A DNA stretch of 64,000 nt, taken from contig NC_133938.1 in NCBI RefSeq assembly GCF_031877795.1, forward strand, positions 11,936,920 through 12,000,919. Reading direction: 5' to 3'. Under the pieces are notes generated by a model. It was not told where the DNA came from. It saw only the letters and a list, made by a program, of their open reading frames with translations, and made no database searches. A program made the position numbers and the translations under genes. The DNA comes from Strix aluco (lineage: Eukaryota; Chordata; Aves; Strigiformes; Strigidae). Of the stretch, positions 13,405-27,005 are shown one piece after another; position 1 is the first letter of the stretch, and each line of letters opens with the position of its first letter.

Positions 13405-13450
13405 GGGAAAGAGCATCATTCCCACAGAGAGGGAAACTGAGGCAGGGGAG
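13405..13450 (-). mobile_element. MIR-like SINE core fragment
   Basis: CATTCCCACAGAGAGGGAAA followed by CTGAGGCAGGGGAG matches the reverse complement of the MIR tail region ('cccattttacagatgaggaaactgaggc'). Short and diverged. Confidence 0.35.
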
Positions 13451-13460
13451 ATAGAGATTT

Positions 13461-13540
13461 TATGTTTATATATATATATTTCTATTTATATATTATATTT
13501 TTTAATATATATATAAAACTTATTTTTATATATAAGACTT
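13461..13540. repeat. AT-rich self-complementary tract
   Basis: About 80 bases of TATATA interleaved with TTTATA and ATTTTTTAATAT, able to fold on itself. A typical hypervariable AT microsatellite. Confidence 0.85.
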
Positions 13541-13559
13541 GATGGAGATTATATATGAC

Positions 13560-16180
13560 AAGGAGCCATCAAGAGTCCTGGATAGCACCAACCCCTGCTC
13601 CAGCCCTTGCACCCCACCATGCAGCCCTGCCAGGCACCAAAAGATGTGCCACAAGCCAGGGGGATGCTGCCCTGGGAAGAGTTAATGGTGGAGGTCTCAA
13701 GTCTGAGCGCTGCAGGTGTCTGCTTTTAATTCTTTGCTGCTCTTCTCCCAAACAGCCCAAGGATTTCCACCCTCCCTCCTTCTCCTTTACAAATGAGTGT
13801 TTAGCATAAGAAGAGAGGCAAGAGGAGCCAGGGCAGCAGGGAGATCTCCTACAGCCCTTTCTAGACAACCTGAGCAGGCGGGAAAAGGCAGCTGGCTGGA
13901 GCCCAGCGAGAGAGCGGGGACCATGGGACGAGTCTTTTCACATCTGGTTAAGTACTGCTAAACCCTCCGACGAGCTGCCTAATTATTACAACACTTCTGC
14001 CGAAAAATTAACGTGCTTGGCTGGCTGCACTGGGGCAGAAAGGGTAGGAAAGCAGCTGTCAGGATGCAGGCAGCGATGGGAGCACCAAGAAAAGAGGTTT
14101 GCGGCACAAGGTAAGGGCAGGGAAGCTCTGCCTGCAGGGATTCTGCTGAGAAAACAGTCTCCTCCCTGCTTTTTTTGCTGCATGGCCCCCACGAGAAGAC
14201 AGTGCCAACAGACTTGTTACTCTAGCAAGGGCAGCCCTTGCAAAGAGCTCGACAGAGATGCCCTGCCTACCAAAATCAACAGAACGACCTGCCAGCATCG
14301 CCAAAAACATATGATTATTCTGAGGACCCAAGAGCAGGGCCAGGAACAGGACCTGGGGCACTGGGCTTCCCTGAGCCAGACCTCTGCTCACTTCTCCTTC
14401 TTGCTGAACCCTCATTTCAGTAACTTCCACAAAATCCAGGCGTGGCACCTTATTTCTGTAGGTCTCTATAGGCCCTGTAGGTACCACTGAGAGAGCATCA
14501 TTCATATGTACATCTCCCTGCAAAACCCACTTTAAAAGGGCTGCAGAAAGGATACCAGTAGCTCATGGATAGTGCTCCCCCAGGGCAGCCGTCTCCATGT
14601 CAGGTTATCACCAGCTGCTGGTGGGTAAGCCCCTTTCTGCTACAGCTGCAGTGGGATTAATCTCTCTCCCTAGACAAAAAGGTGGGCTTATTTCCCAAGA
14701 GGTGTCCAAGTACACCCAGAGAGCTCAGCAAAAGTAGCAGCCCGCTGTGTGCCTTTTACCCTCAGACATTTGATGAAATTAATGACACAAAAGTAAGTAT
14801 AAAGGCTAAGACAAATAGAACTGGCAACAACTTGAACCTTTGGCCTGTCCTTTGAAAGTCTCTGGCAAGTCTCAAATCTTCTTGATCTGCTCACTAAAGG
14901 GATGACTGTCCCACAATTATTTTCCAAGCATTTGTTGGCAAGTTGTAGGAGGAAAAAGGCATTTCACTGAAGCTGTTAGTACAAAAGCTCAGCTCCAGCC
15001 AGGGCCCTGGACTCCACTTCAAATTATAATATTTTAAGTACCTGAAAATAAATATTTTGTCAGCTGCTGAGAATTAAGAAGTAGCTTCGACCTTTCAGAG
15101 AGGGGAACCCTGTGGAGAGCGGCGAGCCTCAGAGAGTTAGTTGCAAAACAAGCTTTGCCCAAGCCATTCAACCTGTCTAGCACACACACAGCCTCCCTTC
15201 CCGTGCTCCTGGCTCCTTGCAAGCTGCCCAGAGCCTCCTGGGGCACCACAGGCTCTCATGCACCCAGCAGCTCCTTCCCAGCTGGGAAGTGTGCTAATGA
15301 AAGACACTGGAGCAGCACTTGGCTATAAACTGGATGCTATGAGGAAGACGCGCGTCCCTGAGACAGAAAGAGTGGCGTGTCAAGGTTTTCTACTAAGAGT
15401 TGCCAGTCCACTCCCGTGTTGCTTATTGGTGCTGTTGTTTCATGCTGTACCATGCACAGTCCAATGAATTTTATCCACAAGGATTAAAAATACTCACTTT
15501 TGTTTTATAACATCTGACTATGACCAAACACCTGGATAGATGTACCCATCACCTCTCAGACCTCTGAGCCACTGTTCGTGCTCCAGCGATGGCAAAAGGA
15601 ACCCACACAGAGCAGATCTCTCGTTTTCCATCAGAGCTCGAAGAGTTAAATCCCTCTCCCTTCCCCCCAATCTTTCTGCTTTTGGCCTTTAGATCAGCCC
15701 TGGTTGCCAATGAGGACTCATCGAAACACCACGAGGCTGGGCCTGTCAGGAAGGAAACCAGCGCGTCCAGAGTTTTGTTGTTCTAAAGACTTTTTTTTTA
15801 TTTTATTTTACTGCTCAGGAAGGAAGCCAGAGCCTGCGCTTCGACTCCAAGAATGTCGATTACTCATCCTTCCCTGCATTATTTCTTTTATCTCTCACTT
15901 TTATCTACCTTACTCCAAATTTTTCCCTCTGGTTCTTTCTCTACTATTCCTAGCCACTGCTTTCAGCTGTTCGTCCAAGTTTCATCAAAAAAACTATCTG
16001 GTGACTGTTTCTTCAGAATAAAATCCCACTGATAATGTTTATTAAAAGAGCCTTCATCCCCCCGCCCCCCCCAGCCTTTTCAATCCTGGTGTAACCATCC
16101 AGGTACCACGGTTATAACCACTGCCCTAGGACCTGAGCACCTCTGAAACATGAACACAACCACCCTCAGCGTACAGCTGT
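13560..16180. other. RNF220 intron, no gene seen
   Basis: Mixed unique sequence. Frames at 13986-14523 on both strands (up to 157 codons) overlap each other and carry no motif. A C run lies at 16061-16070. Confidence 0.5.
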
Positions 16181-16184
16181 GCTG

Positions 16185-16275
16185 CAAGTATATCATAACC
16201 CCTGTTTAAAGACGAGCGATGAGAAATTACTCTGCTTGTCCAAGGTCAATAGAGTCCACAGCACAAGCACAACCC
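16185..16275 (-). mobile_element. MIR-like SINE fragment
   Basis: CCCCTGTTTAAAGACGAG, later TTGTCCAAGGTCAATAGAGT and then CACAGC, correspond in order to the MIR reverse-strand wording 'ccccattttacagatgag ... cttgcccaaggtcacacagc'. Confidence 0.45.
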
Positions 16276-16279
16276 ACGC

Positions 16280-19200
16280 TCAGGGCTTTGCCCAGGCAGC
16301 CCTTCCCTCTTCCTGCTCTGCATGGATGTGAGGAGAAGGCACGCTCAGCTCTGCCAATAAATGTGCCCTTCATCTTCAATACCCCCATGCTAGCCAAGCT
16401 AGAAATGTGCAACAAAAGTAAAATAATTGGTATGTGACAAGTTGATGACACATTTCCTTAGCTGTGAAAAAACGTGGGTCCTGGATCACCCGAACGTCAG
16501 TGAGCCACCTGAGTACATAGCAGAGAGACTATCAGCAAGTGGTGTCTAACTGCCTTCTCCTCCCAGGGTCTGCAAAATCCATCACACCTCCTGGAGATTT
16601 CCTTTTCTTCTTTGCCCAGGTGCAGCTAACAACCCAGACACAACTGGCAACATCTGGGAGAACACAGACCCAGATGTTTCTCATTGACATTGTAACCTTC
16701 CCCAGCCTTTGCCAGGGCCTGCCTGCTCCCTGGCGTGGGTGCCTGTGTGGGAGATGCACATGCTCAAGGGCAGACTTGGGTCCTTACAGTGTTCCTGAAG
16801 AGATGACCAAAGGTGAAGCATTTTTTTTCAGTTTAAGGCCCCTTCTTCCTTGAGATGTGCCATAAACCTGGGGCCTGACACGGACCACACCATACACAGC
16901 TTCCCCAGGCTACAACACCCACAATATCTCAGTTACACGCAAGTGAGGCCAATTCTCTTTGCCCAGCTCTGTCTTGGTCTAACACAATCCTCCCCTGTTT
17001 CCACAGTTAACGTGTTGTTTTCATTTTAAGAGGGGAAAATAATGAGATGGTGGGAACATTACTTCTGGCTAATGGAGACGGAGATCTGCAAACTTTCACA
17101 GCTTAGTTTTTCCAGTATATCCCAGTCCTGATCCAAATATCATCATACTTATTTCAGTCCTGGACCCAACATGGGACTGGACACAACACATTGGCCAAAT
17201 TAAGACAGAAATAACTTGCAGCACTTTTCTACTTCACACTCTCTCAAAGACCTCTTGCTGACATTAAATTTCTGGTTTGCAGACTCCCTGCTTCCCCCAC
17301 TACCAAATCTCCAGGCGCCTTCAACACAGCTTCCCTGAACATGTTAGCCCCAAACCTTGAGTGAAGGCAGGCTACTGATCACCATGCCTCTTCTGTAACC
17401 AGAACAACTCTTGGAGAGCAACACTTCTGCATGTGAACCCAAATATGCAGAAAGGAAGGAATAGCACAGATAGTGGCAACCAGCCCCAGGAGCAGAGACA
17501 GCAGGAGCAACACCAGCAGTCCTGTACAGGGCTGCGCACTGAGTAAAGTGCAAAACTGAGGGTGAAGAAGCAGGGTTATAAGAGTTTAGCTGCTCATTCT
17601 TCCCTTCTCCTGTCTAAGGGGCACCTCCTGATGTATGAGTCCACTCAGGCTGGCAACTTTTTGATTGTGACCATTAAGTTCCTCTGCTCGTGCTCTGCGC
17701 AGGGTTACCCAGGTCACTGATTGCTCCTTCATCTCCCCAGTAAAAAAAAAAGGTCAGTGGTCAAACTGCCTCCTCGCGGAGGCTGAAGACAAGTGCTCAG
17801 GAGGGAAAAGCTGTCACCCTGGCTAAGAACTTTGCTGGAGGCTCACCTCCGACCTATAGTGCTGGCAATGGGAATTGAGACTGGTTTGCAAGGAGGAGAA
17901 TAAACAAGAGAAGGAAGCGAGCTTCTGCAGCCCCCTTGATGGTGCTGCAGCATTTGTCCTGGATCCCTCTGACCTGCCCTGATACTCAATGCCCAAGATG
18001 GCACTTCCCACCCATCCACAGCCATCAGGATCCTCCACACTGCAAACAGCAACAAGGAGACAAGGTTCCCTCTAGCCTGCGTGGGCCAAAGGTTGGCCTG
18101 GGTGTGGGGTGGCTCTGCCGCGGCCACCCTGATAAGGTTTTCACTCACCCAGCCCGAGGTGCAGCACCCAGGAGGCCGTTCGCCTCCATGAGCCCTCCTC
18201 CCCACTCGCTCACAAACACCCTCCCATCACCTCTGGCACAGCATGGGGGCTTGGGTGGAGGCCCCCAGTAGGGAATTCTGTGGAGTGTCCCCCCAGACAG
18301 GACTGGGACAGAAAACTCTGAAAGAAATCTTCAGCATTGGAAGCAAGGTTGGAGGAGAAGGCGGAGCTGTAATCTGGTACGAGGTGTTTTCCCAGCAACA
18401 CAACTGCCAAAGCAGGCTCTCTGAGATGAGGGATTGTTATCCTATGTCTCCTTATAGCGAGGGATGTTACAGGACAGACAATTTCACATACTAAATGGCT
18501 TTGCAAGTTGTTTCCTAAAGTGCGGGGAAACAATATAAAAATCAGATGAAAAGGTTGAGTCCTTTTTAATTAAAAAGATCTTAATTTAAATCAAAGTACC
18601 AAAAATCCCAATAGAAAGAAATGGATCCTTCAGGGCAGTCCCCTGTGTTTTACTTTTTGCTCTGTTTACAAACCCTATTGCATTTGGTGAGGCTGTCACA
18701 GGGAGCCTTTACCCCAGCAGCACGTTACTCGCCGCTGACTGACGCCCCAGCGCTTTCTGTTTTAGTTTTCACACAGGAGCCACAAAGCTCTCCACCTCCC
18801 TTCCAAGGAATGAGCCTGCAGTTGAGAAACCAGCCATGCCAGCAAGCCCAGCATCTGCAGCTGAATGCATCCTGCCGTTCTCACCCCACTCGGGGCTGCA
18901 GCATCTCAGCAAGGCTGCAGGATTGTACTAGCAAAAATCTCATGCATGAAAGCTCTTGGGTCTTTCCAAATTAAAAACTTGACGTTGTTACTCTGGCAAG
19001 AGCCAGTTACTACGAATTGGTGCTGCTGGGGGAAAGCAAGGACGCAGTTTCCAGCTCTTCCTTTTAGGGGTATCCAGAGACACTTAGTGCCTTCCTTTTC
19101 CCACTGCAGAACAGCCTGGTATTCACAAGAAAAAGTACAAAACATGTTATCGCTCTGCAATTCAGTGAGAAAGCAGATCTCAGCTTCAAGCTACCAAAAA

Positions 19201-20915
19201 GAGGAAGGTTTTAAAACAATACTGACTAGAAACAATGTCCCAAGTGAGGAAAAATACGATGGAAGTGTCCCACACCTGAACTCAACGAGCAGTTTCGCTG
19301 TCACCAGGACTGCCTGCCCACGTTATCTGCATTTAAAACAATAAATCTCTCTTTGCCTTGCTCCTTCCCAATATTGCTTTTCCCCCTCTTCTGTTGCTCA
19401 GGGTACTGCTGCAATTCAAGATGCCAGCAAATGGTCGAAGGAGAGGAGAAAGTGATGGCTGGAGAAGAACGCCCAGCGTATCACAACCACCATCCATGTT
19501 TTAAAAAGACAAAGATGAAGAGGACAGACACAGATAGTACCAAACCCCACAGTACTTCTTCAGCCAGAGCTTTCATTGACTTGAGGACTAGGTCCCAGAG
19601 AAGGACTGCCAATCTGGCCAACAAATACCCAATACCCAGTAAAATACTTCAGCATTAAGGTGTAAAGAAAACTGAATTCAGGGCCATGAATTTGCCCCAA
19701 ATGTCTGTAACCTGCAAGATTATATATATACACAGGGATCGCTCAGGCCAGCAGAGCCAAGCAGGCAAACAGCGAGGTTGCATAAAAAGGGAGAAAGATA
19801 CATATACAGATTACATGTGTAGACCTACAAAAAAAAATACACATGCCCTTTTTCAGGGGACGCTGTGTAGGAATCTGATCCCACATTAAATTTTCCAAAT
19901 AGAAATCCATTATTCCTGAAGAATTTCAATTGCCTTGCATAGCTGAAAAATGTCCTCAGAAGTCCCCAAATCTGCTACTCCATCCTCAAAAGAGGTGAAA
20001 AATTCATAGGCTATCAAACAAACTGACATGATCAAAGACCACCAGTGACATGAACCGTGGGATAAAAATCATCACAATTTGCTTTCAATGGCTGCTTTTC
20101 TTGGAATGTGGTATTAAAAGAAAACAACTTTGCCCCCACTATGAATTAGCATTAGAAATCCATAGTAAAAATAAAGCTTAATATTATACAAATGGGTACA
20201 GTTCTCTATAGTGCTCCTGATGCAGATTAAGGTTAGACAGATTTTAGATGACAGTTATTTACCTCAGTCTAACACCATGTATGTACAAATGGAATTTATT
20301 TTATAGCTGCAGATATTAGCCAGAAAAAAAGAGATGAGAGGAAATCTTACAGTCTCACGTAAAATATAATTATGTCTGTTTTCTGCTCCTTGGAAAGCAA
20401 ACAAAGAGGGAAAAATGAATCTGCTGCTAGCATTTAATGGGACTTGTCTAAATGATATCAAACAAATAACAACCAGCAACAATTCACAAACACCTTCATT
20501 CTTTTTTTTTTTCATGGGTGAATTCCAGAAGATCTAAGACCTCATTGCCTTGAACACTTTCACTCTTACAGAGCAGGATTAGGCCCACACCCGAGTATGT
20601 CTCTTTCCTTTGACACCTTCAAATTATCAAAGAAAGAGAAGAAAAAAAAAACCACGGAGGCACTAATGCTTATTCTCTCCCTCCTGAAATGTATGCCTGT
20701 TCCTCCCCGCTTCTCCCAATTCCTTACGCAATTGCCACCGATCAACCAGGAAACTGTTGCTAACTCCTGATTTTTGCAAGTTAGCAAGTAAAATAATAAA
20801 ACAATGTTTTAACTGTCAGAGATCCTGGCTCGCAAAGTGCACTTTGGTCATTTCCTTTAATAACTGTAGTTTAGCGGTAATGATTTATAATAGTTCATAA
20901 TATTCTACTAACTGT
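16280..20915. other. RNF220 intron, no gene seen
   Basis: No exon, repeat element or RNA gene recognised. Slightly A/C-rich on the plus strand. Short A and T runs near 17745, 20504 and 20640. Confidence 0.5.
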
Positions 20916-20919
20916 ACTA

Positions 20920-21075
20920 TATTAATAATACTAATACTTTGCCCTTGCCTAGTGTCTTCTGTCAGAAGATATCAAAGCGACACACGCCGCTGTGAGGGAG
21001 GTATCGCCATTCCCCCGTTAGGGATTGGGAAACTGTGACTCCGAGCCATGCCCAAGGTCAGGATTCCCGATCCCC
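20920..21075 (-). mobile_element. MIR/CORE-SINE-like element
   Basis: A longer diverged copy: TGTCTTCTGTCAGAAGATA, then TCAAAGCG, CTGTGAGGGAGGTATCG, CCATTCCCCCGTTAGGGATT, GGGAAACTG, and CATGCCCAAGGTCAGG. The order of words is that of an old amniote MIR/CORE-SINE in reverse orientation. Confidence 0.5.
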
Positions 21076-21479
21076 AACCCAGTACAGCAGCCACCAAGTC
21101 TGCCTTCACTTCTCCTGCCACAATTTTGTGACAGCAGTCAAGCCTGATCGATGGGGCTGAAGATTTAATGTGATTAAATCCTTCTCAAAAAGCAAGGTTT
21201 GGCCAGTCATGTGGGGGCCATGGTTTTGATAGGGAATACCAAGCAAGATGGGGAGTTTGCCCTGAAATTGTGTAACAAATACCCTCACGCCAGCATTCAG
21301 ACACATGGGGTAAAAGAGGAGTGATAAATATTTGCTGCATCCATGCCCATGTCTCCAGCAGGAGATGGATAAATATGACATTTAGGTGTTGCTCGGCACT
21401 CCAAGGATGGTGGTTACGAGCCCTGACACCAACTCCTGGGGAGTCCAAAAAGGAAGAGAAAGGGGACGAGGCATCGCTG

Positions 21480-21990
21480 GCATGGCTGAGATGACAAGAA
21501 AGCTGGCCGGATGGCAGCGGCTGCGCGGGGAAACATTTTGGAGGAGAAAACAGCCCCAGCCCTCCCCCTCAAACGATCAATTAAAAGCCATCCTTCTGCC
21601 GAGAGCCGGGCGAGGACAGCAAATGAGGGCTGTGAGCAGAACAGCCGCCCGGCCGGGCTCTGCATGACAATTGATGGGAAGGGGAGGCCGGAGGGGGCTG
21701 CCGGAGCCCTGTCCCTCCTCTCACCATGGTGATTAGGTATTCCGAGTGCGCCAGATAGCCCCAAATAACAGAAAGAGAAATATAAACTGGAGACCGACAG
21801 ATCCAAGGCAGGCCAGATGGCCCCGCAGCCGGCAGGGGCTGCTCCCATCCAGTCCTTCCCCACTTTAACTGTTCAAACATTTCTTTATCCCGACAAGACA
21901 ATTAAGCCGAACAGCATGGAAAGGAGTCTCGGCAACAGTTTGCAGAGGGAGCAGGGAGGTTGTTGCCAGAAAAGCAGAAAAAGGAGGCAA
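21480..21990. promoter_or_regulatory. candidate conserved intronic enhancer
   Basis: Repeat-free block with three homeodomain/SOX-type cores (ATCAATTAAA at 21576, ACAATTGA at 21667, ACAATTAA at 21898), a CACCATGGTGATTAGG word near 21723 and locally raised CpG. Overlapping frames (up to 149 codons minus at 21414-21863) are open in several frames and look non-coding. Function is inferred from texture only. Confidence 0.3.
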
Positions 21991-21999
21991 TTGCTGCAT

Positions 22000-24900
22000 A
22001 CTCCAAGATCTCCCTCCATGCAGCACCCCTAGCTCCACAAGGATGGTGCATTTTGGGTGGTGTTACAGGGATGGATGCATGGCCTTCATCTCTGCTACTG
22101 TTCATCTGCCTGCCCACCCCTTCGGAAAATCCACTGTTGCTCCTTCACTCCTCCTACATCATGCAGGGCACTGCACAACGGAAAGCAAACGTTCCACTTG
22201 ATTTATTTCATTCTTTCATAAGCAATGTTAAGCTTGCAATTTCTCATGGTCACGGCTGATTATTATTAGCAACAAAGCATCACTTCACGTTAGACCCCAA
22301 ATTTTACTGGCCTTGGAAGCGGTGCATCCCAGCAGGAAGAGTCATGAGCAATGGATGTGTGCATGGGTGCATTCCCCCTCCAACCCATTGTTCTGCCACA
22401 GAATATAAGAAGACAAACCTTCTTCCCCCTAGCACACGTACATATGTACACACACAGCTCTCTATGTAGGTCCCAGCCTGTAAACACAAAGCCCAAGACA
22501 CATGTCTGACCGAGTGGGTGACTGTAAAGACAATCCTTGGTTTGATTTCCAAAGCATTACGTTACTGAGGAATTCAAGCTGTGGTCATCATAGCCATGAT
22601 GTTCATCACCTGAAGTGCAATTTACATTTGATCAATAAGGAACCAGTTGTTTCAAAAGGAAAACTAACTCCATGCTAGAGATGTTCTTTAAGACCCTAAA
22701 GTGGAACAAAGAGCTCACTAACATGGTGCACAACCTCCCTTGCAGGGGAGGAACTGGTTGCAGGACAAACTGACTGTGTCCAGATAACCAAGGTTAAATT
22801 ATAAAAAAATAATAATCAAAATAATTTTAATAAAACCACCCCCTCTTTACCCACCAGTCCCAAGAGATGAGTAAGGATTTCAGTGTGCTCACCAACTCAA
22901 TCACTCATCCCCAGGATGCACCGGGAGCTGGGCAAGACCCACCAGCAGTAGCCAGGAAACGGAGGCTAGGAGAGCCAGTGGCCAGAATGCAGAAGGTCAC
23001 CTTGACACATCAGGCTCTGCTCCACAAGAATTCACAGACAACACATGATGAAGACCAAGCAGCAACAGGAAACGGTCTTCTGTGGTCCCAGGGAGGCTGG
23101 GGACACAGGCAGCCTCGCAGGGACGGCAGAGGTGTCCACTCTGACAAGGTCCAGCTCTTTGCCAAGAGATCCCAGCTTTGGCATGGACCTCCGCCTGTCA
23201 CTTTGTGGGAAAGTGATGCCATGGTGACTGGTACAGAAGGCCACTGACAGATTTTATTAGAAACAAAAAATAAAACCAGGGATCATCTTCTTTTTTTCTA
23301 TTTTAAAACAGGGTTATAGATCTCTTTTGCAGAAAGGAACATGCCATTTATTTCCACTCCTTCTAGGAATCTCAACTATTGTACGCTTATTAAAGGAAAC
23401 CCATAAAATATGTCTCCCAGTGTCTTTAACACATGCTTTACAAGAAGCCCCTAAACTCTTAACAAACGGCATTATTTTTCTCAGTAAGTGCCTAAGAGAA
23501 CAGGCCCATCCCGTACACATTACATCTGCTTCTCCCTGGAAAGGTTTCGCTTTTCTACGTGCTCCCTGTACGCTACATCTCTCCGGATGTTCCGAGTACC
23601 TGCATTTTACAGCAAGAGACAACTTAACCAAACGCAGACATCTCAGCCCGATTTATTGAGTAACAGGGAGCACAATCCCACCCAGATGCACCCCAGAGGA
23701 GATGCTCTCCCTTCGTGGGATGCACGGGCATGGGCATCGCTGGCAAGCAACACCCTACTTTAAAAGTAAGGAAAGGTTCACCAGAAAGACTGAGCAATCT
23801 CTACTGCACAAATATGTATCTTATAGGGCCAGGTGCTAATCTGGGTTACATCAGCACATATCCCAAATAATTTTACTGAATTCTGTGAATTTCCTACACT
23901 GGTGAAAAAAGAGGATGAGACTACTCCCATGATGCAGAGGACTAAATAGAGCAAATTCTGAACACTCCTTGAGATGAAAATGACTGACTTTGGATTCTCA
24001 TTTTGCTGCAAAGTATCTCAAGTGTAAACCTATTTTTCAAGAAAATTAAACCTCAGTGCATTGAATTCCCCTTTTTTTTTAAAAAAAAAAAAAAAGAAAA
24101 AGAGTGTTTCTTAGAAAATCACCATTTAAACTAGGGATAAAACAAACATTTTAATGAGCTATTCAAAAAAGGTTCTTGTGCAGTGGTACAGAAGTATATG
24201 CAGTGCAATCATAGTAATTCACCGTCCATGCAACACAAACACTTTCAGGAATCTGGAAAATACAACTAAAGGATTGAGCTCTGCAAATCTGAAAAGCACC
24301 CGTTAGACACGTAAAGGTCTTGCTGATCCAAGAAAATTTTACCATTTTTGTTCGTTGTTGTAGAAAAGCCTTAATATATTTTTGCCTAGAATCTACAGCC
24401 ACCTACCTGCAACAGATTCTCCATCAGGAGCACAAGTAGGCAATTTTTACAAAGGGTTATATGTAACAATTACACAAAGAATCCACAAAACTTCTCAGGG
24501 GCCAATAATAAGAGAGAACAACCCCCCCCAAGTATGCATTTATATAGAAACTTCGAATATATATATGCAAATGTCAATGCAAAATAGGATCACGATTATA
24601 TCTGCAAACTGTGATCTCTCGAATTTCTCACTGCGGAAGTTTTTCTTTCCTAATGGTCAACATCAAAGATCATTAGGATCCTCTAAAAAGCTCCGCCGCT
24701 CGCTCTCTCGGCCTCCAGCAAACACACCCATACGTGCGTATGCACACACCAAATAAACTCGCTGTGTTAATGGAGCGAAGTTTCCATGGTGCAGTATCTA
24801 TATGTGATGGGAATATGATACAGAGCCAACAGACATATTTAGCGTACGCTGTCCTGGTAGTTACAGAAGAATTTTAATGTCGATGAAGTATCAGGGATGT

Positions 24901-25180
24901 TGCATTTGCTTGGCTCTACCACGCAGCAAAGCATCTTAAAGAAATTTAACAATATGGGTAAGAAAAACAACAAAGCAAAACACCTTCCACTTCTGCCCAA
25001 GTTTTCCAAGCTGGCTACAAAGTTTTTATTCTGCTTCCTTTCGCCGGCAAGTCCCCTGCCGCAGCGCTGGCAGCAGCGCCTGGAGCCGGGTGTCACCATG
25101 CCTGCCTCTCACACACGCCTGTGCAAAGCCCCGTCTGTGCCCAGAAAGGAGAGGACCCACGTTCAGCACACGCTGTTGGC
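22000..25180. other. RNF220 intron, no gene seen
   Basis: Unique sequence with an inverted homopolymer pair (T9 at 24072-24080 directly followed by A15 to 24095) that could form a hairpin. Frames near 22867-23631 are short and without motifs. Confidence 0.5.
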
Positions 25181-25189
25181 AAAGGCAAG

Positions 25190-25460
25190 GCACGGTGGTG
25201 GATATAGATGCGTCTGTCTGTCCGCAGCTGCGCTTCATGTGGTCTAATTCATTTAAGAGATTTACTTCTTCAAATGGAGTATCTGACAGGATTTTGCTAG
25301 CAAGATCCATAGCAGCTGATGCGCTCTAAATTCATTTATCTAGCGGACCCGCTCCTCCGCCGCTATCTCCCAGAGTATTCTTTCGAGCAAGCTTCATTTC
25401 CACAGCCACATTATATTGATAAGGGAAAGAGCATTGACAAAGATGTCTCTAAGCCTTGCC
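25190..25460. promoter_or_regulatory. possible conserved intronic element
   Basis: Repeat-free, with words such as TCTAATTCATTTAAGAG, TAAATTCATTTATCTAG and ACATTATATTGATAAGG. Similar in character to the block at 21.5 kb but with weaker grounds. Confidence 0.18.
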
Positions 25461-25469
25461 ATCTCACCT

Positions 25470-27000
25470 GCCTCCCCCCCAGGATAATTATATTACCAGC
25501 TTACACACATACACATCCCACCTACAGCCGCTTCCCCTACAGACCTAAAAGAAGGGAGAGGAGATGCTGAACAATGATGGGAGCTTACGGCACAAAAAGT
25601 AGCATGCTCAGGGGTGGATCAGAAGGAGAGGGGGGAGATAGATAAGAAATCACATTTGTAGTGCACGGAATACACAGCTTCTGCCTTCAGTGGGAATCGT
25701 CCTACCCTCGCAAACGCCGACATAAAAGACACTTGCAGCATATTTCAAAACCAAAGAGCGATGGATTTACAAGGCAGGTTGATTTTATGATGACTTTTAT
25801 TGAAAAGGTACGCTGGGTTTAGGCAGATGCCTTTTAGCACTGGTAAGTTAGCACAGTGCCTAATTCAAGGAGACAGCCTGAGGAAGCAGCGCCGACAGGG
25901 GAGAAAGAGCCACAATGTCTCTATTACTCTCCTCGGCATCATAAAGGGGAGAAGAAAAATCACGTCTGAAAGGGAGAGGAAGGAGCGGAGCAGCAGGTTT
26001 TTGTTGAAAAAAAAATAGTAATAATAATAAAAACAACAATAATAAAATTGTTTTCTAGGAAGAAAATTCAACAGAACAAAGGAGCTCATGTGAAAAGCAA
26101 ACCACTCGCTCCTTGGTCTATACGTCTGGGTTTACAGGAAAACTCTAATCATAAGTTACCACTCTTCTTTGGAGTACCACGCTCTGCTGCCCCCAGACCA
26201 CTCCCTATCATGGATCACATCCCAGCTCAGCAGAGCTGGAAGCCTGCCCTTCCCGGAGGACAGCTCTGCCCCTCTGTGTTGGCAACACCACAAGGGACAA
26301 GGTGATGGGGGAGCAGGGAGTTACAGTCATGAGCGTGTGGAATGGTTTCCTTCAGTCCAACCACCGAGCTGTGAAAGGGCACGTCACCTTTCAACAGGCA
26401 CCAAAGAGGGGAAACACTCAGAGAAATCACCTAGTGCGACAGCTTATTGAATTGTAAGAACAGATTCGGGTTTATGTCTCAAAGAGGGAGCTCAGTGACC
26501 AGAAATATTCTTAAGTTAGTCAGAGGAAAAGGTACTTTTGTCCTAACCCGAGGCACGAATCCTGAAGGTGATACATTTGCTATAAGAACAGTGTGTGTGA
26601 AGAAAAGCTCAGAAAGAAATACCTGAAGAAACAGGGGATACGTATTTGCTGCAAACTCTGGGAAAGTTTCTGGCTACACACTCCAGCTGCAACCCTGTTT
26701 ACACACATATATGTACCAGCATCCACAGCCTCGCACTGGGGCACGGACAGCTTTCTGCTTGGTCAACGCTGTCTCTCCAGCTGTGTGCTGGAAGACAAGT
26801 TTCCTTCAAGAGCACCTCACCTTGAAATCTGTCAATGTCTATTTAGAAGAGACAAGGCAATACTGCGTGGCTGAGCTTGGCAGCCAGGAAAGGCTGGTTT
26901 TCCTCTGCCTTCAGCAAGAACCACAGCACTGCGGGACAATCACCTGTTGAGTATCTCAACGAGGCGCAACTGAAGAAGAACCAACAAGTCAACAGAGGTA
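25470..27000. other. RNF220 intron next to the coding exon
   Basis: No further exon seen. Contains short A/ATA runs at 26006-26045. The last bases before the coding exon are the intron donor side on the minus strand. Confidence 0.55.
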
Positions 27001-27005
27001 CTTAC

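Noticed and set aside
1..27005. Next RNF220 coding exons or the RING domain
   Set aside because: I looked on the minus strand for the expected Lys-rich start and a Cys-x2-Cys cluster and found none; the intron is probably longer than the window.
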